From Alphaproteobacteria bacterium (GTDB taxonomy: Bacteria; Pseudomonadota; Alphaproteobacteria; Micavibrionales; Micavibrionaceae): DNA of 64,000 nt. This document shows, piece after piece, positions 35,861 through 46,125 of the stretch (within the stretch, counting starts at the first letter, position 1; each line of letters opens with the position of its first letter). The DNA lies in the NCBI GenBank assembly GCA_024279035.1, contig JAJRSA010000009.1, positions 43,330-107,329 on the forward strand. Reading direction: 5' to 3'. Made by a program: the position numbers and the translations under genes. A model generated the notes under the pieces. The model worked only from the letters and a program-made list of their open reading frames with translations, made no database searches and was not told the origin of the DNA.

Positions 35861-36373
35861 TCAAGCTTTGTTTGCTGTTATTTCTAATTTTTCTTTCAAG
35901 AGCGTTTCAACAGCTGGCGTGATAAACTCTGAAATATCGCCACCTAATGAGAAAATCTCCTTGATAAAGGAGGACGAGACAAACTGCCACTTATCAGAGG
36001 CCATGAGAAAAACGGTTTCTATTTCTGGGTTAAGCTTAGCATTCATTCCTGTCATTTGAAATTCATACTCAAAATCAGACACCGCTCGTAAACCACGAAT
36101 AATACAGGATGCCTTTTTCTTTTGCGCATAGGAGATCAACAATCCGTCAAAGAATTCAACCTTAATATCACACTGTTTATCGGGAAGATTATCAATATCA
36201 CATTGTACCATCTCAAAGCGCTCTCCATCACTAAAGAGGGGCTCTTTGTTAATATTCTTGGCAACCCCGACAACTAAAAGATCTACAAGCTTGCTTGCAC
36301 GTTGAATAATATGAAGATGCCCCTTTGTAATCGGGTCAAATGTTCCTGGATATATCCCTGTGCGTTGACTCAT
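35861..36373 (-). CDS. coaD: Phosphopantetheine adenylyltransferase
   Basis: 170 aa nucleotidyltransferase for the fourth step of coenzyme A synthesis. Shows the TGIYPGTFDPITKGHLHII opening with the HxGH-type motif, IIRGLRAVSDFEYEFQM, and VFLMASDKWQFVSSSFIKEI with the ISS-like segment. Length is normal. It lies just downstream of the tRNA-Lys in reverse sense, and the pseudopilin cluster precedes it on the same strand. Confidence 0.95.
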   Translation of the reverse strand: MSQRTGIYPGTFDPITKGHLHIIQRASKLVDLLVVGVAKNINKEPLFSDGERFEMVQCDIDNLPDKQCDIKVEFFDGLLISYAQKKKASCIIRGLRAVSDFEYEFQMTGMNAKLNPEIETVFLMASDKWQFVSSSFIKEIFSLGGDISEFITPAVETLLKEKLEITANKA

Positions 36374-36428
36374 GAGGGGCTTATAACATTAGCCCCTCAT
36401 ATATTCAAGCCTACCTATAAAAAACCCT

Positions 36429-38711
36429 CTACGGCAAACAATGACACGCGTGCGTTGTGTTCAACGTTGACTTACAGGCCTTAGACTGTGCTGGAGGATA
36501 CACCAAGCAATTACAAGGGTCATTAATTTTACGAGTGATCAAATTTACATTAACGTTAGTATCTGTATATTTTCTCCAATAATGAGGAGAAGGAGCACAT
36601 GTAGCTAAAACAGAGGGAGGGGCTGGCAGAGGAACCGCTGGCGACAATTTCCCACATGTTACAGGATCACGTAAGAAATGATCTGATCCAGACACAGGAT
36701 TCTGACGATCACACGCCGTGCAAGGTATGCTAGAGGCCTCTATAATATTTCCTGTTTTACAGGCACATGTTCCTATTACAGGTCCGCTATTCACCCAACC
36801 ACAGATACCAGAATCCCATACTTGTGGTTGCCTAGGGCTATCACCTATAACTGGATCCATTTGACCTGGATTTGGGTATGCTGGAATGACATTAGAGCAG
36901 CTACGTGGAACAGTTCGTGTTAAAATTGCAGGATTTACACAAGAACAGTAGCCCGACGTTGAACCACATTCTGCCGAAATAGAGGAAGGATTTCCTGCTC
37001 CGTTAACGGGAGTCCACCACCAATTTAAAACATTTCCAGAACAAAATCTTTCCCTGTTGTAAGTTGGAACAGTACCTGAATGGCCAGAAGGGCAAGGAGG
37101 GCAATTTCTTATTGCCGATGCTCCAATACAGGTGCAATCTGTCAATAGAGTATTATTGGCAGAACTACACGTCGTTGCAGTATTGTTAGTATAAGTCGTT
37201 AACCCAGAGCCATACCCATAAACACTCGTACAAAGAGGGGTTGTTGTGGATGTTGATGAACTAGTACATGCCCCGCTTGAGTTGAACCCTATCCATATTC
37301 CCGCATCACATCTATATTTTCTTTTACGACAATCCCCTGCATATTTAAAGCCTGTATTTGCCCCATCTCCTGCAAGAGGCAAAAATACATCTGGCGTTGT
37401 TGAGTGGCCAGGACAGAGAGCAATCGTTGCAGCAGGACAGCTTGCCGCTGGAATTCCCACACAAACAGGGGCACCTCCTGGGTTAGGGTCTACCAGAACA
37501 GGCGTAGAGGTTGGACATATAACTTCAATGTCATTTTCACAGATTGCGACACCATTTTGTATCCCAACCATATACTCTCCAGCAGGACATTTCATCCCAT
37601 CCCCAGTTGTTACTTCATCTCCAGGATTCGAAGCATTATTCCCTGCAATATTTTCTGGTCGGAAACAATTTCCAGAGAGATCACAGACCTGATCTGTCAA
37701 AATTTTTCCGTTATTTCCACTTGCACCACTCACACGCAAAGCAGGAGGATCTCCAGCATTAAGCGCAGAGATTGTTAATTTTTGAGAAGGATTAGGCACT
37801 CCGACACCTGTGTTATTTATAATAAGAGATTCAATATCCTCAGGATTTGCATCTGTTCTCTTCCAAGGAGAAATGCGTTCCTGTGCTCCATATTCAATGA
37901 CATCATCATAGAAATTGAGACCCGCGACTTCGTTTCTAAGAGAATCAACATAAATAGAGTTGGTTGTCGCAACTCCTCCCTCAAACCCAGGATTACAATT
38001 TTGTGAATCAAGAGTCCCCCCAACACAAGAACTAGAAAATAAACCCTCACGAGTATATCCACCTTGACGTGTTTTTCCTGTACTTAAAATAAGGTAATCA
38101 ACAGAACCATCTGGAATAACACGTGGGTTTCCAACATTATCTAAAATAGAAATAGCGCCTTTTACATCATCCAGCGTTGTTCTATTTGTCATAGAATATG
38201 TCACAGCATATAACAAACGTGATCCATATCCATCCAACGACCCCTCTTCTTCCATTTGCAAATCTCGATATGGCAAGGCTCCGACAATAACATTAATCTC
38301 TGTTCCTACCAAAGGTGCCCCTGCAACCCTAGAAGCAATAGCCTGTTCCATACAAATTCCATTCAGACAGTTCCCTGCAGTAAGGTTAAGGGGAGGATCA
38401 TATGTTGCTCCTCCTGCGCTACAATCCACGGCAACTCCATAATTAGCATTTGAGGAAGGCGCAGTCATCTGTGCAGGGCACGGATAAGCCCCATTAGCCG
38501 TCCGATAAGATTGAATATATGCCGAGGCCTGCCTCACATGCTCATCCGTTATTCTCATTTTTTCTCTTTGCAGATAGTTACTGTATATTTGAAGAAAAGG
38601 TGCAACCAACAATCCAATAACAATCATAGAAATCATCACCTCCAATAAGGTGAACCCTCTCATATCTTCATCAGTTTCTCTCGCTGTTGTAATCTTTATC
38701 ATGGGTAACAT
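36429..38711 (-). CDS. Large pseudopilin-like protein with Cys-rich C-terminus
   Basis: 760 aa. Class III-type prepilin signal: G19 before FTLLEVMISM, with Glu at +5, then one long hydrophobic helix. Residues to about 330 share a domain with the two genes upstream (VIVGALPYRDL, DGYGSRLLYAVT, STGKTRQGGY). The last 380 residues are Cys/Pro/Ser/Gly-rich with many CPxC- and CTC-like pairs, suggesting a disulfide-stabilised or adhesive tip. GGAG precedes the ATG at 38711, which overlaps the stop of the previous gene by 13 bases. Confidence 0.75.
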   Translation of the reverse strand: MLPMIKITTARETDEDMRGFTLLEVMISMIVIGLLVAPFLQIYSNYLQREKMRITDEHVRQASAYIQSYRTANGAYPCPAQMTAPSSNANYGVAVDCSAGGATYDPPLNLTAGNCLNGICMEQAIASRVAGAPLVGTEINVIVGALPYRDLQMEEEGSLDGYGSRLLYAVTYSMTNRTTLDDVKGAISILDNVGNPRVIPDGSVDYLILSTGKTRQGGYTREGLFSSSCVGGTLDSQNCNPGFEGGVATTNSIYVDSLRNEVAGLNFYDDVIEYGAQERISPWKRTDANPEDIESLIINNTGVGVPNPSQKLTISALNAGDPPALRVSGASGNNGKILTDQVCDLSGNCFRPENIAGNNASNPGDEVTTGDGMKCPAGEYMVGIQNGVAICENDIEVICPTSTPVLVDPNPGGAPVCVGIPAASCPAATIALCPGHSTTPDVFLPLAGDGANTGFKYAGDCRKRKYRCDAGIWIGFNSSGACTSSSTSTTTPLCTSVYGYGSGLTTYTNNTATTCSSANNTLLTDCTCIGASAIRNCPPCPSGHSGTVPTYNRERFCSGNVLNWWWTPVNGAGNPSSISAECGSTSGYCSCVNPAILTRTVPRSCSNVIPAYPNPGQMDPVIGDSPRQPQVWDSGICGWVNSGPVIGTCACKTGNIIEASSIPCTACDRQNPVSGSDHFLRDPVTCGKLSPAVPLPAPPSVLATCAPSPHYWRKYTDTNVNVNLITRKINDPCNCLVYPPAQSKACKSTLNTTHACHCLP

Positions 38712-39883
38712 ATTACATCTCCATTTGTTTTAAATCCTCGGACCCATTTTCCAGGGCCACAATCTCGTTGTATCGGCACTGCATACACTGGCGCTACACA
38801 CACCTCATTTGCTAATGAGATTCCAACCATAACAGTTCCTGGCGTATTACATCGAATAAAATTAGATCCCGTTATACGTTCGACATTAAAACATGTTACA
38901 CCATCATTTGCACAAATTTCTTTGGTAAAAACACTATTATTAACACTCACACCCGCGGTTCCAAGCCCATCTTGAATATCCAACTTTTCATTAGGAGCAT
39001 TCGTCCCAACCCCAACCATTCCAGTAGTCGTTGTTTTTATATTTATCATATCCACTTCATACGCCCAAATCGATTGAGTTAGCTCCTTCCCAAAGAATAC
39101 AGAATCATCATAGTAGGTATTCCCCCCAGTCCCTAAATAGTAACCTCCGGCCTGTACAAAAGTTGAATCACCGTCACAATTTTCAAAATCCCGGCTATTA
39201 GCCGCCGTACCGCATGGAAACATAGCAACACCACTCTGATGATGAAATCCACCACGCTGATCTGGACCTGAAGACCAAACAACATAATGGGCATCATTTT
39301 GTACACCTGCCGTTGGGTTGTTATTTTCATCTATTGCCCGTATCACACCATTATAATAGTTATAGCTTCCAGAAACGGTTAAATCTTCAGAGACAGCATA
39401 CATAATACGCCCCCCCCAAGCATCTATAACCCCTTGATTAGAAAAAGAATCTCCCTGCAATTGACCTTGTAAAGTCCTGATGGGCATGCTCCCAACCAAC
39501 ACACGTGTATTAACCCCATTACTATCAGGTCGTGCGCCTGTCACCACACAGAGACCACCCACACACCCAACACCAGGGAAAGCAGGGAGTCCTGCTGCTG
39601 CTGCACATTGCGCAATACCATACATGGGATCTGTTGTCGGAAGAGTTGGGTCTGCAGGACACGGATACACACTATCATCTATTTTTAACCGAGCGATAAG
39701 GGAAGACGACAATGAAATTGCATCTTTGGTATCTTCTACTCTTTTATCCATCTCATAAATAGAATATTGACGCACTAAGGGAACAAACAATAAACCTGTG
39801 ATAATAATAACAATCGCAAGCTCAATGAGCGTAAATCCTCTACAATGATTTTGTTTCATTTTCATTTTCATTTTCATTTTCAT
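38699..39883 (-). CDS. Pseudopilin-like protein with hexamer-repeat start
   Basis: 394 aa. The coding start is built of five TTTCAT units on the plus strand (ATGAAA on the coding strand), so the leader reads Met-Lys five times and offers five in-frame ATGs. Cleavage is predicted after G16, before FTLIELAIVIIITG with Glu +5. The soluble domain repeats the paralogue pattern: VLVGSMPIRTL, DAWGGRIMYAVS, HYVVWSSGPDQRGGF and YDDSVFFGKELTQSIWAYEV. The first ATG is 3 bases after the stop of the upstream paralogue. Confidence 0.75.
   Translation of the reverse strand: MKMKMKMKMKQNHCRGFTLIELAIVIIITGLLFVPLVRQYSIYEMDKRVEDTKDAISLSSSLIARLKIDDSVYPCPADPTLPTTDPMYGIAQCAAAAGLPAFPGVGCVGGLCVVTGARPDSNGVNTRVLVGSMPIRTLQGQLQGDSFSNQGVIDAWGGRIMYAVSEDLTVSGSYNYYNGVIRAIDENNNPTAGVQNDAHYVVWSSGPDQRGGFHHQSGVAMFPCGTAANSRDFENCDGDSTFVQAGGYYLGTGGNTYYDDSVFFGKELTQSIWAYEVDMINIKTTTTGMVGVGTNAPNEKLDIQDGLGTAGVSVNNSVFTKEICANDGVTCFNVERITGSNFIRCNTPGTVMVGISLANEVCVAPVYAVPIQRDCGPGKWVRGFKTNGDVICYP
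39854..39883. repeat. Hexamer repeat (TTTCAT)5 at a start codon
   Basis: Five exact tandem copies. On the minus strand each unit is ATG AAA, so each adds one Met-Lys pair and a potential start codon to the pseudopilin leader. Copy-number change would alter leader length by two residues without shifting frame. Confidence 0.9.
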
Positions 39884-39886
39884 TAT

Positions 39887-41302
39887 TTATGGCGGTATAA
39901 TGCAGTCAAATAGTCCGCTCGCGAGAACGCCTCTAGGGAATGTTCCTCCAGAACAACCTGAAGGGGCATTTCCAGAAAAGGCTGCAGGAAAAACCCCCAC
40001 ACATTCTTCATCTGAATTTGCAATCCCTCTCAATCCATTTCCCTTACAGTAAATTCCACCACCAGCCAAACCTGCGTTATTCGCAACATCTACTGTCCCT
40101 ACAGCAATAATTGCGGGGTCAAACACATTTCTATCATAAATATCATCTGGGGCAATGAGCGCTGCATTTGGAACGGGTAAGACACACGTCGACAAAGGAT
40201 TTGTTATTTTAGCATTCCCACTCGTTCGACAAATACGATCCACAAACAAGGTGTCTGTACGCATATTCCCCATCACTTCCAATTTTGCAACAGCGGTCTC
40301 TGGACGAGGCCCAGTACCTGTTGTTATAGAAGCAGGAATAGCTCCAATCAAAGCATTGCCTGGGTTTCTGCTTTGCATGTTCGGTGCTCCAACTGCATAC
40401 GACCAAATATATCCCTGTGTACTCGTTGAAAAAGAGACATAGTCATCATAATGGCTTGCCCCAGGAACTGAATATTGTGCTCTTTGGATTTGACCCGGCA
40501 CAGAGGGGGGCGTTGGAATATTTATTAAATCATCACACAACATCGTTCCAAAGTTAGGAGTCAGTCCTACCGCACAGGTCAACTCAGAGTTCGTCGTAAA
40601 TAACGTATCTATATGATCACAATTTACTGTATCACGATTAGAAGCACCCCCCGTAGGGCAGACATTCATTGTGCCTCCCTCTAATGAAAAAGCGCCACTA
40701 TTATCCTCCCCATGACTTATGAGAACAAAATGAACATTCGGATTACTAGCTGCGTCAACTGTCTGAGGCTCATTTGTTACACCATCCCTTTGGAAAAGTG
40801 TAATTATCCCTCCCACATCGCTGAAAGTCCCTACGTTTGTCAGGGTTTGAGTAATAGCATACGTTAATTTTCCTCCATATCCATCCACAATATTCTCAAC
40901 ATTAATACCAAGAGCTTTAAAAGGTACATCCCCTATGATAACTCTTACTGCTGGTGCCCCTGGTGTTCGACAAGGGTTAGTTGCTCCTGTAACACATGGA
41001 ATGATAACACCCGTAAATTCCACACCTGCCCCAACAGATCCAGACGTCAAATTACGCACCGCAGGAAGAGGGTAACGCCCATTTTCTACTGCAAATTTTG
41101 TAAGAGAATCACGTACATAACTCAGAGAAGATTCTGTTTTGTGTACCTTATTGCGTATTTGCTCTAAATCATAAATATGGATCAAGGGAACAAGTAAAAG
41201 ACCTATAACAATCAAAGCGATTGACACTTCTATGAGAGACAATCCAGATTCTTTACTTCTAAATTTATAAAAGTGATTATTTTCCATACAAGAGTCATCC
41301 AT
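39887..41302 (-). CDS. Pseudopilin-like protein, first of three paralogues
   Basis: 471 aa. Prepilin signal with G20 before LSLIEVSIALIVIG and Glu +5; a Met at position 6 is an alternative start. After the helix comes the shared domain: VIIGDVPFKAL, DGYGGKLTYAIT, NVHFVLISHGEDNSGAF and YDDYVSFSTSTQGYIWSYAV. It ends in a Gly/Cys-containing segment. Processed by a prepilin peptidase and assembled in a pilus or type II-like system; the secretion or pilus machinery itself is not in this window. Confidence 0.75.
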   Translation of the reverse strand: MDDSCMENNHFYKFRSKESGLSLIEVSIALIVIGLLLVPLIHIYDLEQIRNKVHKTESSLSYVRDSLTKFAVENGRYPLPAVRNLTSGSVGAGVEFTGVIIPCVTGATNPCRTPGAPAVRVIIGDVPFKALGINVENIVDGYGGKLTYAITQTLTNVGTFSDVGGIITLFQRDGVTNEPQTVDAASNPNVHFVLISHGEDNSGAFSLEGGTMNVCPTGGASNRDTVNCDHIDTLFTTNSELTCAVGLTPNFGTMLCDDLINIPTPPSVPGQIQRAQYSVPGASHYDDYVSFSTSTQGYIWSYAVGAPNMQSRNPGNALIGAIPASITTGTGPRPETAVAKLEVMGNMRTDTLFVDRICRTSGNAKITNPLSTCVLPVPNAALIAPDDIYDRNVFDPAIIAVGTVDVANNAGLAGGGIYCKGNGLRGIANSDEECVGVFPAAFSGNAPSGCSGGTFPRGVLASGLFDCIIPP

Positions 41303-41362
41303 AAGTTTTTACATACATTGTATATAAATTTTACGCAATTAAGATTAAGAAAGAGTTAACGC

Positions 41363-43984
41363 CTAAGCGTCTTTATCTCCTGAGGCTATCACATTATCCT
41401 CTGATTCAGAATGATTATCTTCAGATTTCTCCTCTTCATCATCTTGTACCAACCACGCAACAGAGACGACTTTCTCGTTTTTAGAGACTTTGAAGATGGT
41501 GACCCCTTGGGCAGAACGCCCTGTAAAGCGGACATCATGGATTGGTGTGCGGATCATTTTTCCTTGATCTGTTACGAGCATAACTTGATGCTCATCAGTC
41601 ACAGGGAAGGTCGCAATCACGTCCCCTGTTTTATCCGTCACAGACATATTGATCACGCCTTGCCCCCCTCGACCAATCGTACGGTATTCAGTAGCATAGG
41701 TTCGTTTTCCAAACCCGTTTTCAGAGACACATAAGATGGCCTGCCCTTTGCCTTCTGTCTCTTCACTCTGACGATCGAGCACGGACATGCCAATAACCTT
41801 ATCCCCGTCCTTGAGTCTAATACCACGCACCCCTGTAGAATTCCGCCCTGCAAAGACACGGATAGCATCTACATTAAAGCGGATAGCCTTTCCTTTTTGA
41901 GTGGCCAACAAAATATCTTGCGTATCCGCACACGACATCACAGAGACAAGGCTCTCTCCCTCTCCCAACTTCATGGCAATCAAGCCATTTGAGCGAATAT
42001 TTTTGAAATCAGAGAGTTTATTCCGACGCACAGATCCATGAGATGTTGCAAACATCAAATCAAGCTCCGACCAGCTCTCTTCATCTTCTGGAAGACGCAT
42101 ATAGACAGACACCGTCTCGTTTTTTTCCAATGGCAAGAGATTCACAAGTGCCTTCCCGCGAGACTGAGGTGTCCCCAATGGCAATTGATACACTTTCAAG
42201 CGATGCGCAATCCCCCGAGACGTAAAGAAAATAATAGGCGTATGGGTTGAGACCACAAAAAGATCAGAGACAAAATCCTCATCTTTCATATTAAGGCCTG
42301 AACGCCCCTTCCCTCCACGACGCTGTGCACGGTAGGTATCAAGAGGCGTGCGCTTCACATATCCGTCATTGGTCACCGTCACGACCATCTCTTCCCTTTG
42401 AATGAGATCTTCAATATCCGTTTCGAACTCCGCGTCCACAAGCTCTGTCCGACGAGGAGTTGCAAATTTTGCTTTGATCTCCAAAAACTCATTGCGCATC
42501 ACATCAAAAAGCTTTTCTTTACTGGCAAGAATAGAGAGCAGTTCGGCAATTTCATCCGTAATCCCTTTCAATTCGCCTCCAATTTTATCCCGCTCAAGCC
42601 CTGTTAAGCGATGCAGGCGTAAATCCAAAATCCCTTTGGCTTGAACCTCTGAGAATTGATAAGTTTGAGCCTCATCCAACATATGTTCAGGATCAGAAAT
42701 CAATTCAATGAGAGACGCCACATCCTCGGCGGGCCAGCGCTTTTCAATCAATTGCTCTTTCGCGGTTTGCGGATCAGGCGCTTTCCGAATAAGGGCAATA
42801 ATGTCATCGATATTAGCCACAGCCACCGCAAGCCCTGCCAAGATATGCGCGCGATCCCGCGCTTTATTTAATTCAAATACAGTTCGGCGCGTAATGATTT
42901 CTTCTCTAAATTTTACAAAGAGCTTTACAAAATCTTCAAGAATCAACATCTCAGGACGCCCATGATTGAGGGCTACCATATTACAACCAAAGGATGTTTG
43001 AAGTGGAGTGTGCTTAAAGAGCTGATTGAGAACAACTTCCGCATGCGTTCCTCGCTGAAGCTCGACCACAACGCGCACACCATCTCTGTCTGACTCATCT
43101 CGTACAGCGGCTATACCTTCTACAATTTTGTGACGCGCAACTTCGCCAAGGCGCTCAAGAAGACGTCCTTTATTCACCTGATAAGGCACTTCATGAACAA
43201 TAATTGCCTCTCGATTTTCACGAATCTCTTCAACTGACGTTTTAGAGCGCATCATCACAGAGCCATTCCCCGTGGTATAAGCAGAATAAATACCGCTCCG
43301 ACCCAAAATCTGTGCGCCCGTTGGAAAATCAGGCCCCGGAATATAGCTCATCAATTCTTGAGTGGTAATGTCTGGGTTATCAATTGTCGCACAACATGCA
43401 TCAATGACTTCTCCCAAATTATGAGGCGGAATATTGGTTGCCATTCCCACAGCAATCCCCCCTGCCCCATTCACGAGTAAATTCGGAATGCGCGACGGTA
43501 AAACTTCTGGCTCAGACGTTGATTCATCATAGTTAGGGCGGAAATCAACCGTCCCCTTGTCAATATCCAAGAGAATGGCTTCCGCAGGTTTGCCCAGACG
43601 TGACTCTGTATATCTCATCGCAGCAGGGGGATCTCCATCCATCGACCCAAAGTTCCCCTGCCCATCTACCAAGGGCAAGCGCAAACTAAAGTCCTGTGCC
43701 ATCCGCACCATAGAATCATAAATCGCCTGATCTCCGTGAGGATGATACTTCCCCATCACATCCCCGACAATCCGCGCCGATTTTCGATATTGCTTGTCAG
43801 AGGTGTATCCTCCTTCTCGCATCGCATATAAAATCCGACGATGTACAGGCTTCAACCCATCTCGTACATCAGGCAAAGCCCGCGACACAATCACGCTCAT
43901 CGCATAATCGAGATAGGATTTTTTCATTTCCTCTTCAAGGGAAATTGTTGGCATTTCAGGGGGAGTTTCAGCGAGGTCTGACAT
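41363..43984 (-). CDS. gyrA: DNA gyrase subunit A
   Basis: 873 aa. It carries the breakage-reunion domain with the catalytic Tyr in AMRYTESRL and a C-terminal wheel domain with the GyrA-box QRRGGKG, which separates it from ParC. The tail is acidic. The quinolone region reads [10 protein letters not shown], so Gln (Q86 here) occupies the position that is Ser83 in E. coli; Asp87 is kept. It stands downstream of a small hairpin and upstream of the pseudopilin genes, same strand. Confidence 0.97.
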   Translation of the reverse strand: MSDLAETPPEMPTISLEEEMKKSYLDYAMSVIVSRALPDVRDGLKPVHRRILYAMREGGYTSDKQYRKSARIVGDVMGKYHPHGDQAIYDSMVRMAQDFSLRLPLVDGQGNFGSMDGDPPAAMRYTESRLGKPAEAILLDIDKGTVDFRPNYDESTSEPEVLPSRIPNLLVNGAGGIAVGMATNIPPHNLGEVIDACCATIDNPDITTQELMSYIPGPDFPTGAQILGRSGIYSAYTTGNGSVMMRSKTSVEEIRENREAIIVHEVPYQVNKGRLLERLGEVARHKIVEGIAAVRDESDRDGVRVVVELQRGTHAEVVLNQLFKHTPLQTSFGCNMVALNHGRPEMLILEDFVKLFVKFREEIITRRTVFELNKARDRAHILAGLAVAVANIDDIIALIRKAPDPQTAKEQLIEKRWPAEDVASLIELISDPEHMLDEAQTYQFSEVQAKGILDLRLHRLTGLERDKIGGELKGITDEIAELLSILASKEKLFDVMRNEFLEIKAKFATPRRTELVDAEFETDIEDLIQREEMVVTVTNDGYVKRTPLDTYRAQRRGGKGRSGLNMKDEDFVSDLFVVSTHTPIIFFTSRGIAHRLKVYQLPLGTPQSRGKALVNLLPLEKNETVSVYMRLPEDEESWSELDLMFATSHGSVRRNKLSDFKNIRSNGLIAMKLGEGESLVSVMSCADTQDILLATQKGKAIRFNVDAIRVFAGRNSTGVRGIRLKDGDKVIGMSVLDRQSEETEGKGQAILCVSENGFGKRTYATEYRTIGRGGQGVINMSVTDKTGDVIATFPVTDEHQVMLVTDQGKMIRTPIHDVRFTGRSAQGVTIFKVSKNEKVVSVAWLVQDDEEEKSEDNHSESEDNVIASGDKDA

Positions 43985-44010
43985 GGAATTTTTCTATTCT
44001 CATAAAGTTA

Positions 44011-44039
44011 AAACGAACCCACTCTTTCTAGCAGGTTCG
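44011..44039 (-). terminator. Hairpin between the unknown gene and gyrA
   Basis: On the minus strand CGAACC and GGTTCG form a 6-bp stem around a 14-base loop, followed by TTTT. It would end the 44.9-44.1 kb gene just before gyrA; a role in the gyrA leader is an alternative. Confidence 0.45.
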
Positions 44040-44072
44040 GTTTAGTATCACAAGAGAGGGACTGGGTATCTT

Positions 44073-44924
44073 TTAGATGCATTTTCTGTCAGGGATTTTA
44101 AACTGAGTCCAAAGAGTATTTACACTTTCCTCGTGTGCCGGAACATGCACGCTCTCCACCTGATTGAGAAGTGCCTTCAAAAAGTTTCTTGAAGCACCCC
44201 CAGCACGCAAATCCTTTAAATCAGATACCTGGTTAACTTCTCCTCTTTGGTTTCGTGCAAACACAGCAGGATTGGCATTTTTAAATGACACCATCAAAAC
44301 ACAGCTATCTTGCGCCTCTAAAACGTAATAGGGTGCAACCAAATTTTTTAAAGACTCTGTCCCATATTTTTGAATCCGCTGGATCAACTCCTGAAAAGGC
44401 TTCACAAGGAAATATTTCTCTGAGGTCTTCTCAATAAGATTTTGAAGACTTGGCTCTATGACTGCCAAATCACTCTGTTCGTCCATACAGTGTTTGACCA
44501 ATATACCGTAATGATATGGACTAGAGTTAGCCATAACATCAAAGGCATATGGCAATACATCTTCTACGATCCCTCGTAGTGACTCTTGAAAACAGGCATT
44601 CTGAATCAGATCCAAAAAACGATCTTTATCGTCACGCTGTAACATCTCCTCTAAATATCCTGGAAGAATTGGAACTATTTCCTCATGAAGCTCTGAATAT
44701 TGGCACGCCCCCTCCAGAATGCTCACAGAATCGCTATCATGAACAAACGCTATCGCTTCAAGAAGTAAAGGTTTGAACTGCGCGCGTGTCTCCGCACTAT
44801 GGCTCATAGCCCTGTAACAATAGTTTGGCACGCCTGCGTGAAGTGGTCTGATTGAGTCTGTCAACCCTAACCCCTTCCCAATCGCCTTTAAATCCTTAAG
44901 AAACAGCTTATTCTTCTGCCCCAT
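44073..44924 (-). CDS. Hypothetical helical cytoplasmic protein
   Basis: 283 aa from ATG 44924, chosen because AGGAAAAAAGC lies just upstream; a TTG at 44945 is in frame. The sequence is mostly helical with evenly spread charges, no signal, no membrane segment and scattered Cys. I recognise no domain. It is monocistronic, upstream of gyrA and separated from it by a terminator-like hairpin. Confidence 0.6.
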   Translation of the reverse strand: MGQKNKLFLKDLKAIGKGLGLTDSIRPLHAGVPNYCYRAMSHSAETRAQFKPLLLEAIAFVHDSDSVSILEGACQYSELHEEIVPILPGYLEEMLQRDDKDRFLDLIQNACFQESLRGIVEDVLPYAFDVMANSSPYHYGILVKHCMDEQSDLAVIEPSLQNLIEKTSEKYFLVKPFQELIQRIQKYGTESLKNLVAPYYVLEAQDSCVLMVSFKNANPAVFARNQRGEVNQVSDLKDLRAGGASRNFLKALLNQVESVHVPAHEESVNTLWTQFKIPDRKCI

Positions 44925-45047
44925 GTGCTTTTTTCCTGATTTCAAATATTGATTTAATCAAGGATCTATATCTTTTTTTTATTTACGTCAAGGAGAAAGA
45001 TTATAACTGAGACAAGCCACCTAGCTTTCTAGAAGTAGTTAGCGCCT

Positions 45048-45512
45048 CTATTTGGGCTGAGGTATACCTTCTAGTTCTTTAAAGCCATTCATGGATTCAG
45101 CTACACCTTTCTCCATCATTGTCTTGAAGGTACTCATTACGATTGCATGATAGTGCTCACGCTTTACCTCGGCAGATTGCCCTGCCGCAGACCTATAATA
45201 AGAGTTCATCACTTCCAATTCTTCTTGAGTAAAGAGATTAACTGCTGTATTGGCGGAAAGGTCTTGGCTCTCCTTAAGAGATAAAACACGAGACATGTAG
45301 GCTCGAAACTCCTCTTGTTTCTCAACAGGTAACTGCACAACAATTGAGTCAATTAAACGGTCCGATTGCGCTCTTATACCCCACACCTCATGCAAAACAG
45401 CCGCCAACTGTCTCTTATTGCTCTCTGCTTGCACCTCATCAAGAGCATAAGCCTTTGCACCTCCCAACGAGAAGACACAAAGTCCCACGCATAGAAAAAA
45501 TTTATAATTCAT
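45048..45512 (-). CDS. Secreted DUF2059-like protein
   Basis: 154 aa with a signal peptide (hydrophobic 5-22, cleavage near AYA-LD). The mature part is helical with the EFRAYMSRVLSLKES and FTQEELEVMNSYYRSAAGQSAE segments, resembling DUF2059, whose members act in the periplasm without known function. It lies 27 bases after the ssb stop on the same strand, so it may be co-transcribed. Confidence 0.7.
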   Translation of the reverse strand: MNYKFFLCVGLCVFSLGGAKAYALDEVQAESNKRQLAAVLHEVWGIRAQSDRLIDSIVVQLPVEKQEEFRAYMSRVLSLKESQDLSANTAVNLFTQEELEVMNSYYRSAAGQSAEVKREHYHAIVMSTFKTMMEKGVAESMNGFKELEGIPQPK

Positions 45513-45539
45513 GTTTTACGCCTTATCATTTAGAAACAA

Positions 45540-46022
45540 TTAGAACGGGATTTCATCCTCAAGATCATTCACTTGGGTATTGGCTGGTGCAGAAGCACTC
45601 TGTTGTTGCTCTTGAGGAGTATTAAACCCTCCATCGGAAGGCGCCTGTTGTGCGCCACCAGAGGCTCCACGACTATCAAGCATAGTCAACTCTCCCCGAT
45701 AAGGACGTAAAACAATTTCTGTAGAGTACTTTTCTTGTCCTGAGGCTTGATCTGTCCATTTACGTGTCTGAAGTTCACCCTCAATATAAACCTTAGAGCC
45801 TTTTTGAAGATAATTTTCACACAGCTTAATAATCCCAGGATTAAAGACAACAACACGATGCCATTCCGTCTTTTCCTTGCGCTCTCCCGTCGCCTTGTCT
45901 TTCCATGTATCAGAGGTCGCAATCGACAAATTAGCAACCTTATCTCCTGATTGCATAGAGCGAATCTCGGGCTGATTTCCCAAATTCCCAATTAAAATAA
46001 CTTTATTGACAGATCCCGCCAC
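45540..46022 (-). CDS. ssb: Single-stranded DNA-binding protein
   Basis: 160 aa. OB-fold start [18 protein letters not shown], central WHRVVVF and [12 protein letters not shown] strands, a Gln/Ser/Gly-rich linker and the acidic tail DLEDEIPF that docks partner proteins. The start is GTG with AAGGAG 8 bases upstream. It is next to uvrA, a frequent arrangement, here separated by one unknown gene. Confidence 0.96.
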   Translation of the reverse strand: MAGSVNKVILIGNLGNQPEIRSMQSGDKVANLSIATSDTWKDKATGERKEKTEWHRVVVFNPGIIKLCENYLQKGSKVYIEGELQTRKWTDQASGQEKYSTEIVLRPYRGELTMLDSRGASGGAQQAPSDGGFNTPQEQQQSASAPANTQVNDLEDEIPF

Positions 46023-46125
46023 AATATACTCCTTTTAAAAACGATAATAATGAATCAGTTGTACAATGCCAGAATGGGAAAGTCATGCCCTTTCTTGAAC
46101 TTTTCAACATGCGTCTATTTATCAT

